This document shows positions 33,996 to 45,776 of a stretch of 64,000 nucleotides of DNA, in pieces (position 1 is the first letter of the stretch; every line of letters begins with the position of its first letter). Below the pieces are notes generated by a model, which saw only the letters and a program-made list of their open reading frames with translations, was not told where the DNA came from and searched no databases. Both the position numbers and the translations under genes were made by a program. This DNA is from Clarireedia homoeocarpa (lineage: Eukaryota > Ascomycota > Leotiomycetes > Helotiales > Rutstroemiaceae): assembly GCA_001465935.1 (NCBI GenBank), contig LNKV01000032.1, forward strand, positions 124,001-188,000, given 5' to 3'.

Positions 33996-35043
33996 ATGGA
34001 CGGCGCAATGACCGACGGTAAATTCAAGCACAACCTCACCGAGGCCCCCACCTATACGTCCCGGGTTATGCCTTTGTTCTCGTTGAAAGGCAGAACAGCA
34101 ATTGTGTCTGGGGCCGGCGCAGGAATTGGTCTTGCAGTTGCCCATGCTTTGGCAGAAGCTGGAGCGAACGTTGCTATTTGGTACAACAGCAACAAGAAAG
34201 CAGTCCAAGAAGCAGAGAAAATCGAGAAGGAATACGGTGTTACATGTTCGTGCCGCCTTCCCCTCTCGCCCATGGCAGACTTACACGACATAACTAACAA
34301 GAACCAGGCAAAGCATACCAAGTCAACGTAACATCCTACGAAGCCGTCGAAACCGCCATCAACACCGCAGTCAAGGACTTGAACGGTCGACTCGACATCT
34401 TCATCGCGAACTCAGGTATCCCATGGACGCAGGGACCCATGCTAGATGGGGAGATAGACCATTACAGAAAAGTCGTTACAACAGATTTGGACGGAACATT
34501 TTATTGCGCCAAGGTAGCTGGACAGCATTGGAGGCGGCAGAAGAAGGAGGGTACTACGGTTGATGGGAAAAAGTTGGAAAATTTCACGTATGGAAGTTTT
34601 GTCGCTACAGCTAGTATGAGTGGGCATATTGTGAACATCCCACAATTGCAGGCTGCGTATAATGCTGCGAAAGCTGGTGTTATTCATTTATGTGAGAGCA
34701 TCTATCTCTATGATGGAGATCCTAAGGTTGCTAACGTGGGATAGGCAAATGTTTGGCTGTGGAATGGGTAGGCTTTGCTCGATCTAACTCGGTCTCGCCT
34801 GGATATATCGCAACTGAGATATCGGATTTCGTACCACCGGAGACCAAGGCTGTCTGGAAGGATAAGATCCCCATGGGAAGAGAAGGAGAGGCTCATGAGC
34901 TCAAGGGTGCTTATTTGTTCCTGGCGAGTGATGCAGCCAGTTATACTACTGGGACTGATATCATTGTTGATGTTTGTACCCCAGACTGCGCTTTTGTTTC
35001 CATACACTAACAAGTTCTCTAGGGCGGTTATTGTCTACCATGA
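33996..35043 (+). CDS. Short-chain dehydrogenase/reductase (sorbose-reductase-like)
   Basis: Four exons (33996-34245, 34308-34691, 34745-34971, 35023-35043) with exact phases encode 293 residues. The Rossmann fold begins with GRTAIVSGAGAGIGLAVAHA (the TGxxxGIG-type cofactor loop). IFIANSGIPW follows, then the catalytic Ser region FVATASMSGHIVN and the YNAAK active-site motif (Tyr, Lys). The C-terminal part has VSPGYIATEISDF and LASDAASYTTGTDIIVDGGY. The pattern is closest, from memory, to fungal NADP-dependent sorbose/mannitol-type reductases acting on sugars or polyols in the cytosol. A role in secondary metabolism is also possible, because a P450 lies 1.3 kb downstream on the same strand. 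The last coding exon has only seven codons; splicing into it recovers the typical VDGGY end. Confidence 0.85.
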
Positions 35044-36391
35044 AATTGAAAATACTTGGAGGAGAGCACAAAGGATAAAATGAGATTAGTTGGAAGTTTG
35101 AAAATAGAAATTGAATATATGCAATGCCAACTGTTGTGACAGAAGAATAAATCTCGCCCCGCCATCGTCACGAGCTCGCAATTACCAGTGCACACACTCA
35201 ATCATGGTTCCTTTACTTCGTACCTCCCAAAGAGAAGCTCGGGTATTTTGACAGCGGAGGCAGACTTGCAATAGCGTCTCCTTCTGGCCAACTCCTATAG
35301 AAGACTTTGGATGATTTTCTCTCTTGCGGATCCAGACTTTGGTGTTGTTGAAGCCGTCAGCCAGTAAGGAAGCCGCGGAAAGGTACCGATCGGGATATTT
35401 TGCTTATCATCGATGGCTGGGTCGATTTGACACGTGCCCGAGGTCTGAGGTAATGTAATGCAAGTTGATGCACTCTGACGGCATGAAATTTTGTGTGATT
35501 TGTTGATTAGTATGGAGGTTAGTATGCAGGAGTTTGTGAACATAGCGATCGGAGCTCCAGCCCTCGGCATAAAGCATCTCGGATATGGATGTTATGGATG
35601 TCATGGATGTCATGGATGACATGATGACTAAGTAGTGAATGGTCCGCCTTGCACATCCCCCGTACTCCACGCTCCTCGCTCCTCGCTCCACTTCTCCACA
35701 ACAGCTGGCGGTTCCCCGATGGTGGTTTGGATAACAACTTATTCTCTATGCAAGACTTCAATTGAAGCATTCATACCTGCTGCAAATGTCCAATTATTGA
35801 TTCGGGAGGGAGCAATGAGAGCCCCCAATACCGCCGTTTACAAAGGAGCTTCCCAACCCGTCAGCCGCAGCAGACCAATGCATGATAACGGTAAGGTAAA
35901 GCAAAGTAATCGTCACGGCACAATGCAAAACATCGCGAATCAAGAAAGCTTTGCATCGGCTTTACCACCCCGCTTCGTTCGCCATTCGACTAGTCGATAC
36001 TATACGAGTACTATCCGAGACTCCCTTCATATGTTGTGCCACTAGCACCGCTTTGGCTGGGGGGATCTCTCTTTGTCCCACGGCTATCATCGGACATTGG
36101 CACAGAGGCTTTGCAGGAATGCTCCGTCATTGATGTACCATATAGGTAGGTATGCGAACCAACGATGGCTGATGCGACGGCTTCTTGTTCATATTTATCA
36201 TCTTATTCTTCGCTGCTGCTGCTGCTGTTGTTGTTGTCGACAAGAAGTTTTGATTGTACATGAGGGACAAGACGCTGCTTCTCATCCTTTCCTTCCATGG
36301 GAGAACTCTCTGCAATTCAACACATGCAAATTCCATCCCGCAAAGGCCCGCCATAATCACAGCTACTTCTCTCAAAACCCTCTTCGTAACG
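35044..36391. other. Intergenic region upstream of P450
   Basis: No supported gene; ORFs on both strands are short and overlapping. A degenerate run of GATGTCATG-like repeats lies at 35583-35630, and a GCT/GTT triplet run at 36212-36237. Confidence 0.4.
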
Positions 36392-38119
36392 ATGGAAGAA
36401 CCTTCTATCGCCTCATTCTTCGTCAATTGGTTGTTTTGGACCTCGGTGCTCATTCCAGCTCTCTCCATTGCATATGTGAGTATCAATGTTCTTGTTCCTT
36501 GATGCATCTCAAATTGTTCGCTGATTCGAACCCCAGCTCACCCTCCTGTCCATTTACCGGCTGACGTTTCATCCGCTTGCGAAATACCCTGGACCATTCC
36601 TTGCGAAGATCACGGATTGGTATTCGGTTTATCATGCATGGAAGGGCGATAGACATCTAGAATTTTATAGATGTCATGAGAAATATGGTGAGCTCGACTT
36701 GCTTCTGTTGAAATGTAATACTAAATATCTTAGGCTCTGTCTTCAGATATGGCCCTAATAGCCTGTCGATAAATACCAATACGGCCTTGAAAACGATATA
36801 CGGCCACAAGTCGAACGTCAAGAAGTCGCAATTCTACTCCGTGTTCCCACCAAACAAAGATACTTTCAATACGCACAGTAGCATTGATAAGGCTAGTCAT
36901 GCAAGAAAGAGAAGAGTTCTTTCTCATGCGTTCTCCGACAATGCAATCAAATCTATGGAAAAATATATCCTGGCCAATGTTAGGACTTTCTGCGACAAGC
37001 TCTACCAACCCAGATCCTCCTTAGAGAAGCCAAACAACGATGGATGGGGAATTGCTCAGAACATGTCTGATTGGTGTAACTACCTGACATTCGACGTTAT
37101 GGGAGATCTTTGTTTCGGGAAGGCATTCGAAATGCTTGAGCATTCAACAAACCGTCATGTGATCGACCTGATCGGAAACGCTGCTCACATTCACTTAATC
37201 GTAAGTGCTCAATCGCCTCGTGTCCAACTCATACTAACTCCCTCCCTAGACCGGCACTTACCCCCTAATTAAAACCACGGGCTTAAGCAAACTCCTCTTC
37301 TCCAAAATCTACGCCCAAAGAATGAAATACATGGCTTACAGCAAAACACAAGCACTCGAGCGCACGAAAGTCGGCCTCGACACCGACCGCAAAGACTTCT
37401 TCTACTACCTCCTGAACGCGCGCGACGCCGAAACCGGCCAAGGCTTCACTACTCCCGAACTCTGGGGTGAAAGCAATCTCCTTATCATCGCTGGATCAGA
37501 CACCACGTCTACGGCTCTTGCTGCTGCGTTCTTTTATCTCGTGCATAATCCCGAGAAACTAGAGATTCTGGCGAGGGGAATACTGGGAACTTTTGAGGCC
37601 GTCGAGGATATTCATTCAGGGCCTACATTAAACGGTTGCACCTACCTCCGCGCTGTGATTGATGAATCAATGCGCATGTCTCCTCCCGTAGGCGGTCTAC
37701 TTCCACGAGAAGTCCTGTCTGGCGGTTTGGATGTCGATGGTGTGCACATTCCTGAAGGGTATGTGGTTGGGGTGCCACACTACGCTATTCATCACAATCC
37801 GCACTATTACCCGGATCCATTTTCGTTTTTGCCGGAACGCTGGATCGATGAGCGTTCGGTAGCAATAGCCCAATCGGCTTTCTGCCCCTTTAGTATAGGA
37901 TCCCGAGGATGTATTGGGAAGGGTGTGGCGTATGTGGAGCTCATGACGAGTTTGGCGCGGGCGGTGTGGTTGTACGAGATGAGGTTGGCGGGCACGCAAG
38001 GCGAGGGAAGGGAAGGAGAGGAGTGGGGCCGGAAGAGGATGGGCGAGTTTCAGTTGAGGGATTGTTTTACTAGTATGAAAGATGGGCCGTTGGTGGAGTT
38101 TAGGAGGAGGGTGAGGTAG
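36392..38119 (+). CDS. Cytochrome P450 monooxygenase
   Basis: Four exons (36392-36475, 36537-36687, 36734-37200, 37250-38119) with matching phases encode 523 residues. The N-terminus is a membrane anchor (FFVNWLFWTSVLIPALSIAY), followed by the hinge FHPLAKYPGPF. The oxygen-binding I-helix reads IAGSDTTST. The K-helix ExxR is ESMR, the PERW segment is FLPERWI, and the haem loop is FCPFSIGSRGCIGKG with the ligand Cys. The protein is therefore complete. It resembles ER-bound fungal P450s of secondary or xenobiotic metabolism; the substrate is unknown. It is on the same strand as the SDR upstream, and both lie within 12 kb of the UstYa/peptide pair, so a joint pathway is possible but unproven. 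Confidence 0.9.
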
Positions 38120-38203
38120 AGAGAGAGAGGATTCATGCAGAGTTGATGGGGAATGCGTAGGTGATGGAGGAGGAGGATGAATGAATGAATAAATAAATTG
38201 TGT

Positions 38204-38249
<46 letters not shown>

Positions 38250-38720
38250 CTGGATCTAGAGAATGCTACGAACAGCTTCCGCGACCGGTTGTCATAACTT
38301 ATTGAAACTCTCACATCATAATAATAAAATACGAAATGATATCATCATCGTCGTCGTCATCGTCAGCAGCAGCAGCAGCAGCAAACATATATATACTTCT
38401 TCTTCAGAGTCTAAGTAAGTCAAGTCAAGTCAAGTCAAGTCAACCTCCAACTTTATCTTTATAAATACTCGACTTAACTTATACCGTATGTACTACTTAC
38501 TAGTTTATATCCTATCCTATCCTATCCTATGCCTATCCCATGCCCATCCTATCCTGTAGTTGTTTGTTTGTTTGTTTGTGGATCCAAGTTAAGTAGATTA
38601 GATTAGATTATTATACTATACTATTATAGTATTTATTCATCTATTTGTTTGTTTATACCCATGGATGAGATACCTATGATATGCTGTGTTATGTTATGTT
38701 ATGTTGTGGGAACACAATAA
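38120..38720. repeat. Cluster of different microsatellites
   Basis: Within 600 bp downstream of the P450 stop there are several simple repeats. They include a (GA)n run at about 38206-38242, CGT/CAG triplets at 38349-38382 and (AAGTC)n at about 38415-38440. Further along are (TATCC)n at 38509-38529, (TTTG)n at 38561-38578, (GATTA)n at 38596-38610 and (TTATG)n at 38686-38703. The interval sits between the 3' ends of two convergent genes. Confidence 0.85.
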
Positions 38721-38848
38721 ATAGCCTCTCTTCAATCCAATCCGTCCATTCACGACATGCCTCTAGTGATTTGATCTTGAACCATCCTTTTCTAAACTGG
38801 CAAATATATACGCCCACTACCCCCCTCCACCAATCGCACTGAATCAGA

Positions 38849-40115
38849 TTACAACCACCCAAAACCGACCAACCCCACGATAACAATGGGCAGCCATCCC
38901 ATAGCTCCCGTTCCCTCCTTCCATCCCAGTGCACCCATCCCCGTGTTATTATACACCAGCACAGGCGTCCCCGTCTGGTTGATCCCGTCATCCACATTGC
39001 AAACAACCTCACACCCCTTACTCTTCCTCTTCTCCAGCCCTCTCCTCTCCACCCATCCAGTTCTCTCCTCTTCATCTCCCCTCTTACTCTTCCCCCCCTT
39101 TCCAGCATAATCCCCACTAACATTAAAAACCACCTCCATCCACTGCACATTCAGCATCGCCCTGTCGAACTCCGCCATCTCCCCCGTCCAACTCCCCCCA
39201 TCCCCCCACATATTCACAATCAACCCAGCCGGACTCTTCGGCGTCTGGTAACTGATATTCGCCACACTAACACCATTCACGTACCAGCTCGTCATCTTGG
39301 GCATCCAGTCCATGCGGTAGATGTTCCATTCGCTCCAATCGAGATTTTGCGTCCCATTGACGGTGGCTTTGGTTTCCACATCGCCGTGTTTGTTCACGGA
39401 CGGCTGGTTCGTGTATTGTACTCGGTCGCGCGGTCCCGATGTGAGGATCTCGATGTCGGATTCTTGTACGGGGGAGGAGTCGAGATAGGTGAAAAGACCA
39501 GCGCAGGCACCTGCGGAGCCGGTTACGCGTGCGAGGTAGCGTACGGAGAGGTGGTGGAAGTTTTGCTCGGTGCTGTCGAATTCGGCGGCGGATTGGAAGT
39601 CGGCGAGGCGTGCGGTGCGGAGGGTGAGGTAGGTGGAGTAGGAGGAATCATTGTCTTTGGAGGATTCTGTAGAAAAGTAAATTAGTGCTCTATCCAGGAA
39701 AATATTTTGGCTTGATGAGATGAGAATTTGTAGAGGTATAGAACTCACCAATATAAACATTGTTCGGCGAATTGACCATCAACACTGTGGCATCGCTGTT
39801 GGCCATACTATCCGCGTTCGTCCATTTCTGTATCGTCCAATCGTTATTCCACGCATCTCCTAGGAAGAAGTCGGATGTAGCGAGCGCATTACTGCTATTT
39901 GTAGCGTCGGTTATTAACTCTGGGACATCGCCTGCACCTTCGACGTTGCGGAAATCGTGGAATCGGTGTGAGGTGAAGTAGCCGGCAGAGGAGCCGTTTG
40001 TGCGGAAACAGGTGCATTCCTCGGCGTTGTCTCTTTGTGCATAGGTGGTAGTAGTGGTGGCAAGAAGGGTGAGGAGGAGGAGGGAGGGAGGCAGCGTGAG
40101 TATTGTGTGAGGCAT
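38849..40115 (-). CDS. GH16-like secreted glucanase with GPI-type tail
   Basis: Two exons, 40115-39749 and 39666-38849 (82-nt intron), encode 394 residues. A signal peptide (SLLLLTLLATTTTTYAQ) is followed by a Cys-containing start (ECTCFRTNG). The laminarinase-like fold is seen in GACAGLFTYL and in ESDIEILTSG, the GH16 catalytic ExDxE motif with both carboxylates present. WSEWNIYRMDWMP, WYVNGVSV and VNMWGDGGSWTGEMAEFD follow. The C-terminal region is Lys/Arg- and Asn-rich with two Cys, then a hydrophobic tail (WLPIVIVGLVGFGWL) as in GPI-anchored wall proteins. It likely cleaves or transglycosylates beta-glucan at the cell surface. The repetitive 3' region is G/A-rich on the coding strand. Confidence 0.85.
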
Positions 40116-41681
40116 GGCGAGGTTGGTGAGCGAGTCTCGGAGGATGTTGGAGCGCTGCTTGTCAATGAGTAGGGCGGTAGGTCTGGTATATCGATGTAGC
40201 AGAATAAAACAGCCTCAATCTATTTTAAGCCAGTGTGACACAGCGAGTATTCACCCTGAGGATTCCCCTGATGATTCCAAAAGCCAGTGATTCAGAGAAT
40301 GAGAGCAAGTGTATAGAGGAACAAGTAAAAGGGGAAGTTGGCAATAAATGCAGGCAAATGACCCAGAACCAATAAACCGTTCAGAACATGCTTGCGACAG
40401 CGAGTAGGTTGACTGACCGAGCGTTGACCTTTTTCTTTCTCACCTGTCTTCTTGCAGTATGAGGGGGAGTATGAGGGGGAGTATGAGTATGGGGGAGTAT
40501 GCGTATGGGGACTCGCAGGAGCAGGAGCATGAACAAGAGTAAAAGTACAAGGAGAGATTGGAATGAAACACCGATGAAGATATAAACGAAGAGAGGGGAA
40601 TCTTTCCCGTCTCTTCCATACCGGATTCTGACCTACCGGTGCAGATTCTCGTATTCTGAGGTTAGTGTGCGTGTTTTCTCTCCCACGAAGCGACGCTGTA
40701 AGATTATTTCTTTTGCTGGTCAGGGCCGGTGTTTTAGTGTGTCGCACGGGGGTAACCTTGAGTGGCCGTGGAAGCGGTGCTCGGAAGGCTTGTATGCAGG
40801 GGCGTGACTAGCTAGCAGGAAGTTAGAACTAGGTCACATGAGACCCAGATCCAGATCCAGATCCAGATTGCCTTCCATGCCTTTTCAGATGGGAAAATAA
40901 TCGTCACCAACTTTTTATCAACACGACAACTACGTCTGTGTCTATGCCTGCGTCTGCTGCATCTGCTGCATCTGCTGCATCTGCGACGACGGCATGTATG
41001 AGTTGTTATGATTTTAGTTGCTGGAGCTATTACTGACACACCTTGACACCGCCAGTATTCCAATTGGCCGACTCGCCCGCGCGCTCGTTCCAAACCCGCA
41101 TTCACAAAGCTGGCGTGGCTGGCCCCATCATCGGCCGCAAATGGATGGCGGCAATGCATAACATCCGAGCGGCATCCTTTCAATACGGTGCCAGTACCAA
41201 GTAAGCACTACAAACCCACACGGCCAAGCACCGAAGCTAGAACATTTTTGTCTTGAGCCTCAGATTTGTGCCGGGAACAACCTGTGGCGAAGATGGCGGG
41301 CTGTTTATCGAGACTTCGAGTTTGTGCGAGCTGGGTGATGATGGCTGGAATATCATAACCCGGCTGTGAAACACCAACAGGCTTCAAAGTAGGTCTGTTG
41401 GTGGTCTGCATATTTATGCGTGCACAACCTGCTTGGAAAGCTGAAAAACGCAGTGTACAAGTATCATTGGGGATGGATGGATGGATGGATGTGATGTAAT
41501 TCGATATGAGCAGTTCCATGTTCAGTTATCGACAGACGCTTTCGAGCAATATATCATGGACAACCACACACTAACACTTTATTCATGAACAGAGGCCATG
41601 TCACAGTCGTTATATAATAATAATTCGAGAGTATTCAAGCCACCAAAAATCGAATCGCTGAACTACAACATTCTGGCAATT
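40116..41681. other. Intergenic region with simple repeats
   Basis: No supported gene. It contains GAGTATGAGG-type repeats at 40457-40512, (CCAGAT)n at 40845-40868, CTGCTGCAT repeats at 40955-40983 and (GGAT)n at 41470-41490. The long minus-strand ORFs over these repeats (40292-40747, 40812-41183) are low-complexity artefacts in my judgement. Confidence 0.5.
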
Positions 41682-42209
41682 TCAACCCCCAAAGAACTTT
41701 CCTACCGTTTCCCACCCTCGATCCCACGCTTGTCTTTGTGTGTCGTTGTTGAGATTAGCTCCTGATGCTAAGAATCCAACACGAACATCTTCCAGAATCT
41801 TGATTTGTACGGCTTGTCTCAGATTCCGGAGACTTGCATTATCTTCACTTTGAGAAATTACGATCATAACTGGTATACAACTGCTGTCGTTGTCATCTAC
41901 GCTCATTTCTATTCCGAGCGGATGCGCAATAGCTACGGCATGGAATGGCATGTCGCGGAGTGTGGAAGCCTGCAACGCGATCTTCGAGGATTTTGACAAG
42001 TGGATCAGTATCTACTGTACACACAAGATAAGGAAATGAGCAGGACTTGCGGTCGCACTACGACCTAAACCAAGAAGGCTCCATGATCGAGTATATCGGA
42101 ATTCTGCATTTAGCGCCTCCACAACGCCCACCAGCTTTTGAAGGCTTAACATTGATGCCATAGGTGTATCACCTGTCTCTGAATGGGCCTCATCGTGTCG
42201 CGGTGACAC
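41682..42209 (-). CDS. Possible small hypothetical gene
   Basis: Two minus-strand ORFs, 42209-42012 and 41999-41682, look mildly coding (for example LQKLVGVVEALNAEF and ASLRNLRQAVQIKILEDVRV). A GT at 42063 and an AG at about 42016 could splice the first into yet another frame (DPLVKILEDRVAGF), so the true structure is unclear. I do not recognise any domain. It could equally be non-coding. Confidence 0.2.
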
Positions 42210-43303
42210 TGGGGATTTGTGTCTACAGTACGTTAATTGAGACTTCGCTGTAAGAAGCCCAAACGCACCGATCCACCATCACAATTGCACTCTCTAGAGT
42301 CAGAAGTCCCAGCACGACGACTCTGTATCCTACATTAATGTGAGTTAATGTATCAGCAGCGCTGAGATTCAAAGAAGTATAGCCGAAATTGTCATGTAGC
42401 ATCAGGATTGCTGAAGTAGCATTTAAAGGTCCTGTATCATCTTCAGCTCGTTAGTACGAGCTGAAATTTGAGAAGCGATGGAAGTCTCCTACATATGTGC
42501 AGTCCGCCAAAAGAAATATGTCGTCCTTCACGATTCTCATTCTCTTGCGTAGCAGAAATTCTTTGACAATTAGCATCTGGTGATAGTGAAGTACCACTTC
42601 TTGACATCTTGCCAAGTTCCGGAATATGTTTCAGCGAGTTTATGGGCCACATGTTGTACGATGAATCGTCACTTTCTTCCTCTGGCTTCCTTCGCTCGTA
42701 CCTCTGGGTACAAGAACGATTATTGTATCCAAAGCGTATAATATATGCGAGGCCATAGTAGACCTTACATGCATTTAAGGTCATCGCTAATTTATGTCAA
42801 GATAGTGCTTGCGGGAAAAATTCTTCATGTAAGCGCTGAACATGAAAGATTCATTGCCGCGCCCACTTCGGACCTTCTGTACGTGAATAGAGTTTGCTGC
42901 GGCGTGTTACGAGAGCAGAAAATTTTCGCATCAATATAGCCAACCGCATTGAACTGGGATTTTTCCAGAGGTGAATTACTGAATCTGAGGCGCGTCATAG
43001 TATTGCTATTTGTGCTGGGAATAGAGTGCTGTTTCGGGCGAGAGGTCGAATGAGGGGACCCGACCACATGGTTCGTTGTCGATTTACTACTTTAGATTTC
43101 GGTGTTTTCAAATGCAGTATCTACACAGCCTCCTGCCGCCCCAACAATGGCCGTTGTCGCAATCATAGTCTTTTCACGGTTCATGTGGCAGCTAGGGATT
43201 CAAGCAGGATGTGATAAGGAATCAAAGAGCCATTTTGGATTTGGGATACCCTTATTATTGAACTAATTATATCACAAACGCCAGCCAGATATCTGTTGAG
43301 AGC
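42210..43303. other. Intergenic region with unresolved ORFs
   Basis: Minus-strand ORFs at 42443-42784 and 42825-43067, and a short frame starting near 43170 with a hydrophobic start (MIATTAIVGAAGG), could be remnants of one gene. I could not join them with credible splice sites and call no gene. Confidence 0.3.
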
Positions 43304-44341
43304 TTATTCCTCCTCGATCTTAGGAGTGATAACATACTTTTTCCCACCCCTCTCTGCCACCTCTGGATAAATTTCCACAGCAGCTTCTACACCAACTGTA
43401 GTAAATGAATCTTCTGGAGGAGCGTGAATGCTTCCTTTCTCGAACAGCTCCGTCAAGTTCGTCATGACTTTCTTTACCTCCACCAAATCCATATTCCAGC
43501 TATCCACCCCGCTCAGAGTTTGATCCATCTCCAGCATCTTACCGACATCGACCTTCACCCCCGGTATGTCACCCCGCATGTCCGAAATAAATATGTATCT
43601 GCCCCCCCTTCCTAATATCGCAAGGCCTCTCTCCATCAACGCCGCCGACCCCGCACAGTCAAGAATCACATCTGGTCTCCTCCCATCATTTAAGTCCAAA
43701 ACCGATACAAGATCCCCATCTACACTAACATTCACATCCACCCCATCCTTTCGCGATGCCCGGATAACTCTACACCCCTTAGTAACCGCAAGCTCTGCCG
43801 CAGCTTTCCCCACAAAGCCTGTCGCTCCAAATATCAACACCACATCCCCTGCACAAATCTGAGCACGCTCGCACATCATATACGCAGTACAGAACGGCAC
43901 TCCCACCGCGCCCGCCTGAACCCAACTCAAGTTCTCCGGCTTCCGCACTAAACTATCCACAGGGATAACCACATATCCCGTATGCGTCCCCTCGCGCTGC
44001 AAACTCAATTCTCTTCCGGAACTCCCATACACAGCAGTCCCCACCAATTCTGGCTGCGTCTCGTGGTGCGCGATGACGCCGGCGTAGTCACGGCCGGGAA
44101 TTATCGGCTTAACGCCCCCGGGACGGTCGTGCATAGCGTTAAAGTAGTCGGTGGCATGGATCCCGGCGGCGTGGATCCGGATTACGGCGCGGGGAACGGT
44201 GACGTGGGAGATTAGAACGTAGGGGTACTCGAGGGCGTAGTCGAGTTGCAGTTGGTGGTAGATGTTGTGGCCGGAGGTGAGGCAAGGAATGTATTCGGGA
44301 ATGTGCATTGGGCGGGGTGGGGATGGGGGTGGGTTGGACAT
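43304..44341 (-). CDS. Zinc-free MDR alcohol dehydrogenase / quinone oxidoreductase
   Basis: This is a single exon. I chose the ATG at 44341 (345 residues), since the extra N-terminus from 44437 is basic and unlike the family. The catalytic domain has IRIHAAGIHATDYFNAM and the GRDYAGVI segment. The nucleotide-binding region has AGAVGVPFCTAYMMC and the Rossmann motif DVVLIFGATGFVGKAAAELA. VILDCAGSAALMERGLAIL and a C-terminal EIYPEVAERGGKKYVI follow. The pattern fits the medium-chain dehydrogenase/reductase superfamily, quinone-reductase/enoyl-reductase branch, which uses NADPH to reduce quinones or enones. The cysteines and histidines that bind zinc in classical ADHs are not seen. The substrate is unknown. 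Confidence 0.85.
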   Translation of the reverse strand: MSNPPPSPPRPMHIPEYIPCLTSGHNIYHQLQLDYALEYPYVLISHVTVPRAVIRIHAAGIHATDYFNAMHDRPGGVKPIIPGRDYAGVIAHHETQPELVGTAVYGSSGRELSLQREGTHTGYVVIPVDSLVRKPENLSWVQAGAVGVPFCTAYMMCERAQICAGDVVLIFGATGFVGKAAAELAVTKGCRVIRASRKDGVDVNVSVDGDLVSVLDLNDGRRPDVILDCAGSAALMERGLAILGRGGRYIFISDMRGDIPGVKVDVGKMLEMDQTLSGVDSWNMDLVEVKKVMTNLTELFEKGSIHAPPEDSFTTVGVEAAVEIYPEVAERGGKKYVITPKIEEE

Positions 44342-45776
44342 GTTGTTGGGGGGTGTAATGAGTGGGCGGCGGTTAATGTGTTTTATTTCCTGCCTTTTTC
44401 GTCTTTTTACGATCTTGCTACCTCGTTTTCTCTCCAATTGTAGGGTGAATTTTATACCTTTTGGGGGAGGGGGGGGGGGTTGCTAACCAGATGAGTTGAA
44501 GATCTAGATCTTTACACAAAGTGCGGATGTTGGTGTTTATGTATTGTATCTTCAAGATGGGTGGTGGGGAAATGAGCAGGGCTTCAATCCTACAAATCAC
44601 GTATGATATATGCTAGATACACTCAGTAACCGTGCGTCTGCCTAGGATTACAAACAATCAAGGGGCTCTAAGGTTAAGTCAAGTTACAAGACGGGTTCTC
44701 CAAATCTATTTCTGGGCGTACGCGTAGTTCAATATATTATTGTAGTAGAGTTATGTAGCAAGAACTTGTTAAAGTTCTATATACTGAACAATTGAAGATT
44801 CTACGCTTACCACTATAAAAAAAATCAATTTTCAACCATTCCTCAAAATCTAACCTTTTCTAACCTCCCTCTCTCAAGCCCACCGCAATAACGCTCAACT
44901 GAAATGAACTCGTACTGTATAAGTAAACGTTCGACTAACCTTCAACCCTACCGCCCCATCCAACGATCTCTGCGTATGGTGTCTTGATCTGCTCTGTAGA
45001 GTTGAATGGTGTTAGTACTGTATTGTTATATCTGTCTGCGTAGGGTATTGATCTATTTCTTGTCCGGCAACACTATTTTGTCGAGGAGGAGGAGGAGCGA
45101 TTCTGGGGTCGCGAGGAGATGCTAGGGTGTGGGGGGATGGTTAGGGTGTGGAGATCTTATTTGAGATTGAGGTTTGGATTTGGAAAGGGGGGGGTTGTGG
45201 TGAGTGGAGGGTTGGTGGGAGGTTGTGGGAGGTTAAGGGAAACTGAGGATGAAAAGTTAGGATGAGGGGAGGAGAATAACTAGTCGCTTAACCTTAAGCA
45301 AAGTTCATGTTGAGAGTGCAGTGAAATAAGCGAAATAAACGACATGTAAAGAGAAAGAACTCGTATCAAAGCAACATTAAAATACTAATTAGTGTTGGCA
45401 GAGGCAGATATAATTCCTACCCCCCAAAGGCTACAAACAGCGGGCGAGAACTTGCTTGGAAGGTAGGCGCACTATGTCTATACTGCACCTGAGTGCAAAG
45501 CCCCGTGGTGGGTATGGAGTACTACGGCAAGGTTCTCGGCCATGAAGCTACAGAAGCGGAAATGTATGTACGCTTGGCTGACCTACGTTGCTGTTGTTAC
45601 CCAGCATGAATACGGACTAGGGCTAGAATGGTGCTCACAACCTAACAATCTTACCCCGCATCGACACTTCTCTAGAATAAAGATGAACCGCACTCCTTTA
45701 TTTCAAAACTCCAGGACAATCCCCCTCGAGTGATCCTTTTTTCTCGCAGCAGAAAGACATTCAAAAATCCATAGAT
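44342..45776. other. Intergenic region, G-rich in parts
   Basis: No supported gene. A G-run lies at about 44463-44480. The stretch 45080-45250 is G/T-rich (GGGGTGTGG-type) and could form G-quadruplexes. A 63-codon ORF at 45542-45733 is unassigned. Confidence 0.4.

Noticed and set aside
36517..36536. B-box-like GGTTCGAATC on the minus strand
   Set aside because: Lies in the first intron of the P450 gene with no matching A-box or stems.
37697..38314. 205-residue minus-strand ORF
   Set aside because: Antisense shadow of the P450 gene running into the GA microsatellite.
40292..40747. 151-residue minus-strand ORF
   Set aside because: Composition is driven by GAGTATGAGG-type simple repeats; no recognisable domain.
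40812..41183. 123-residue minus-strand ORF
   Set aside because: Made of (CCAGAT)n and CTGCTGCAT repeats translated into Trp-Ile and Cys-Ser runs.
45117..45160. Telomere-like TTAGGG
   Set aside because: Only isolated matches, no tandem array.
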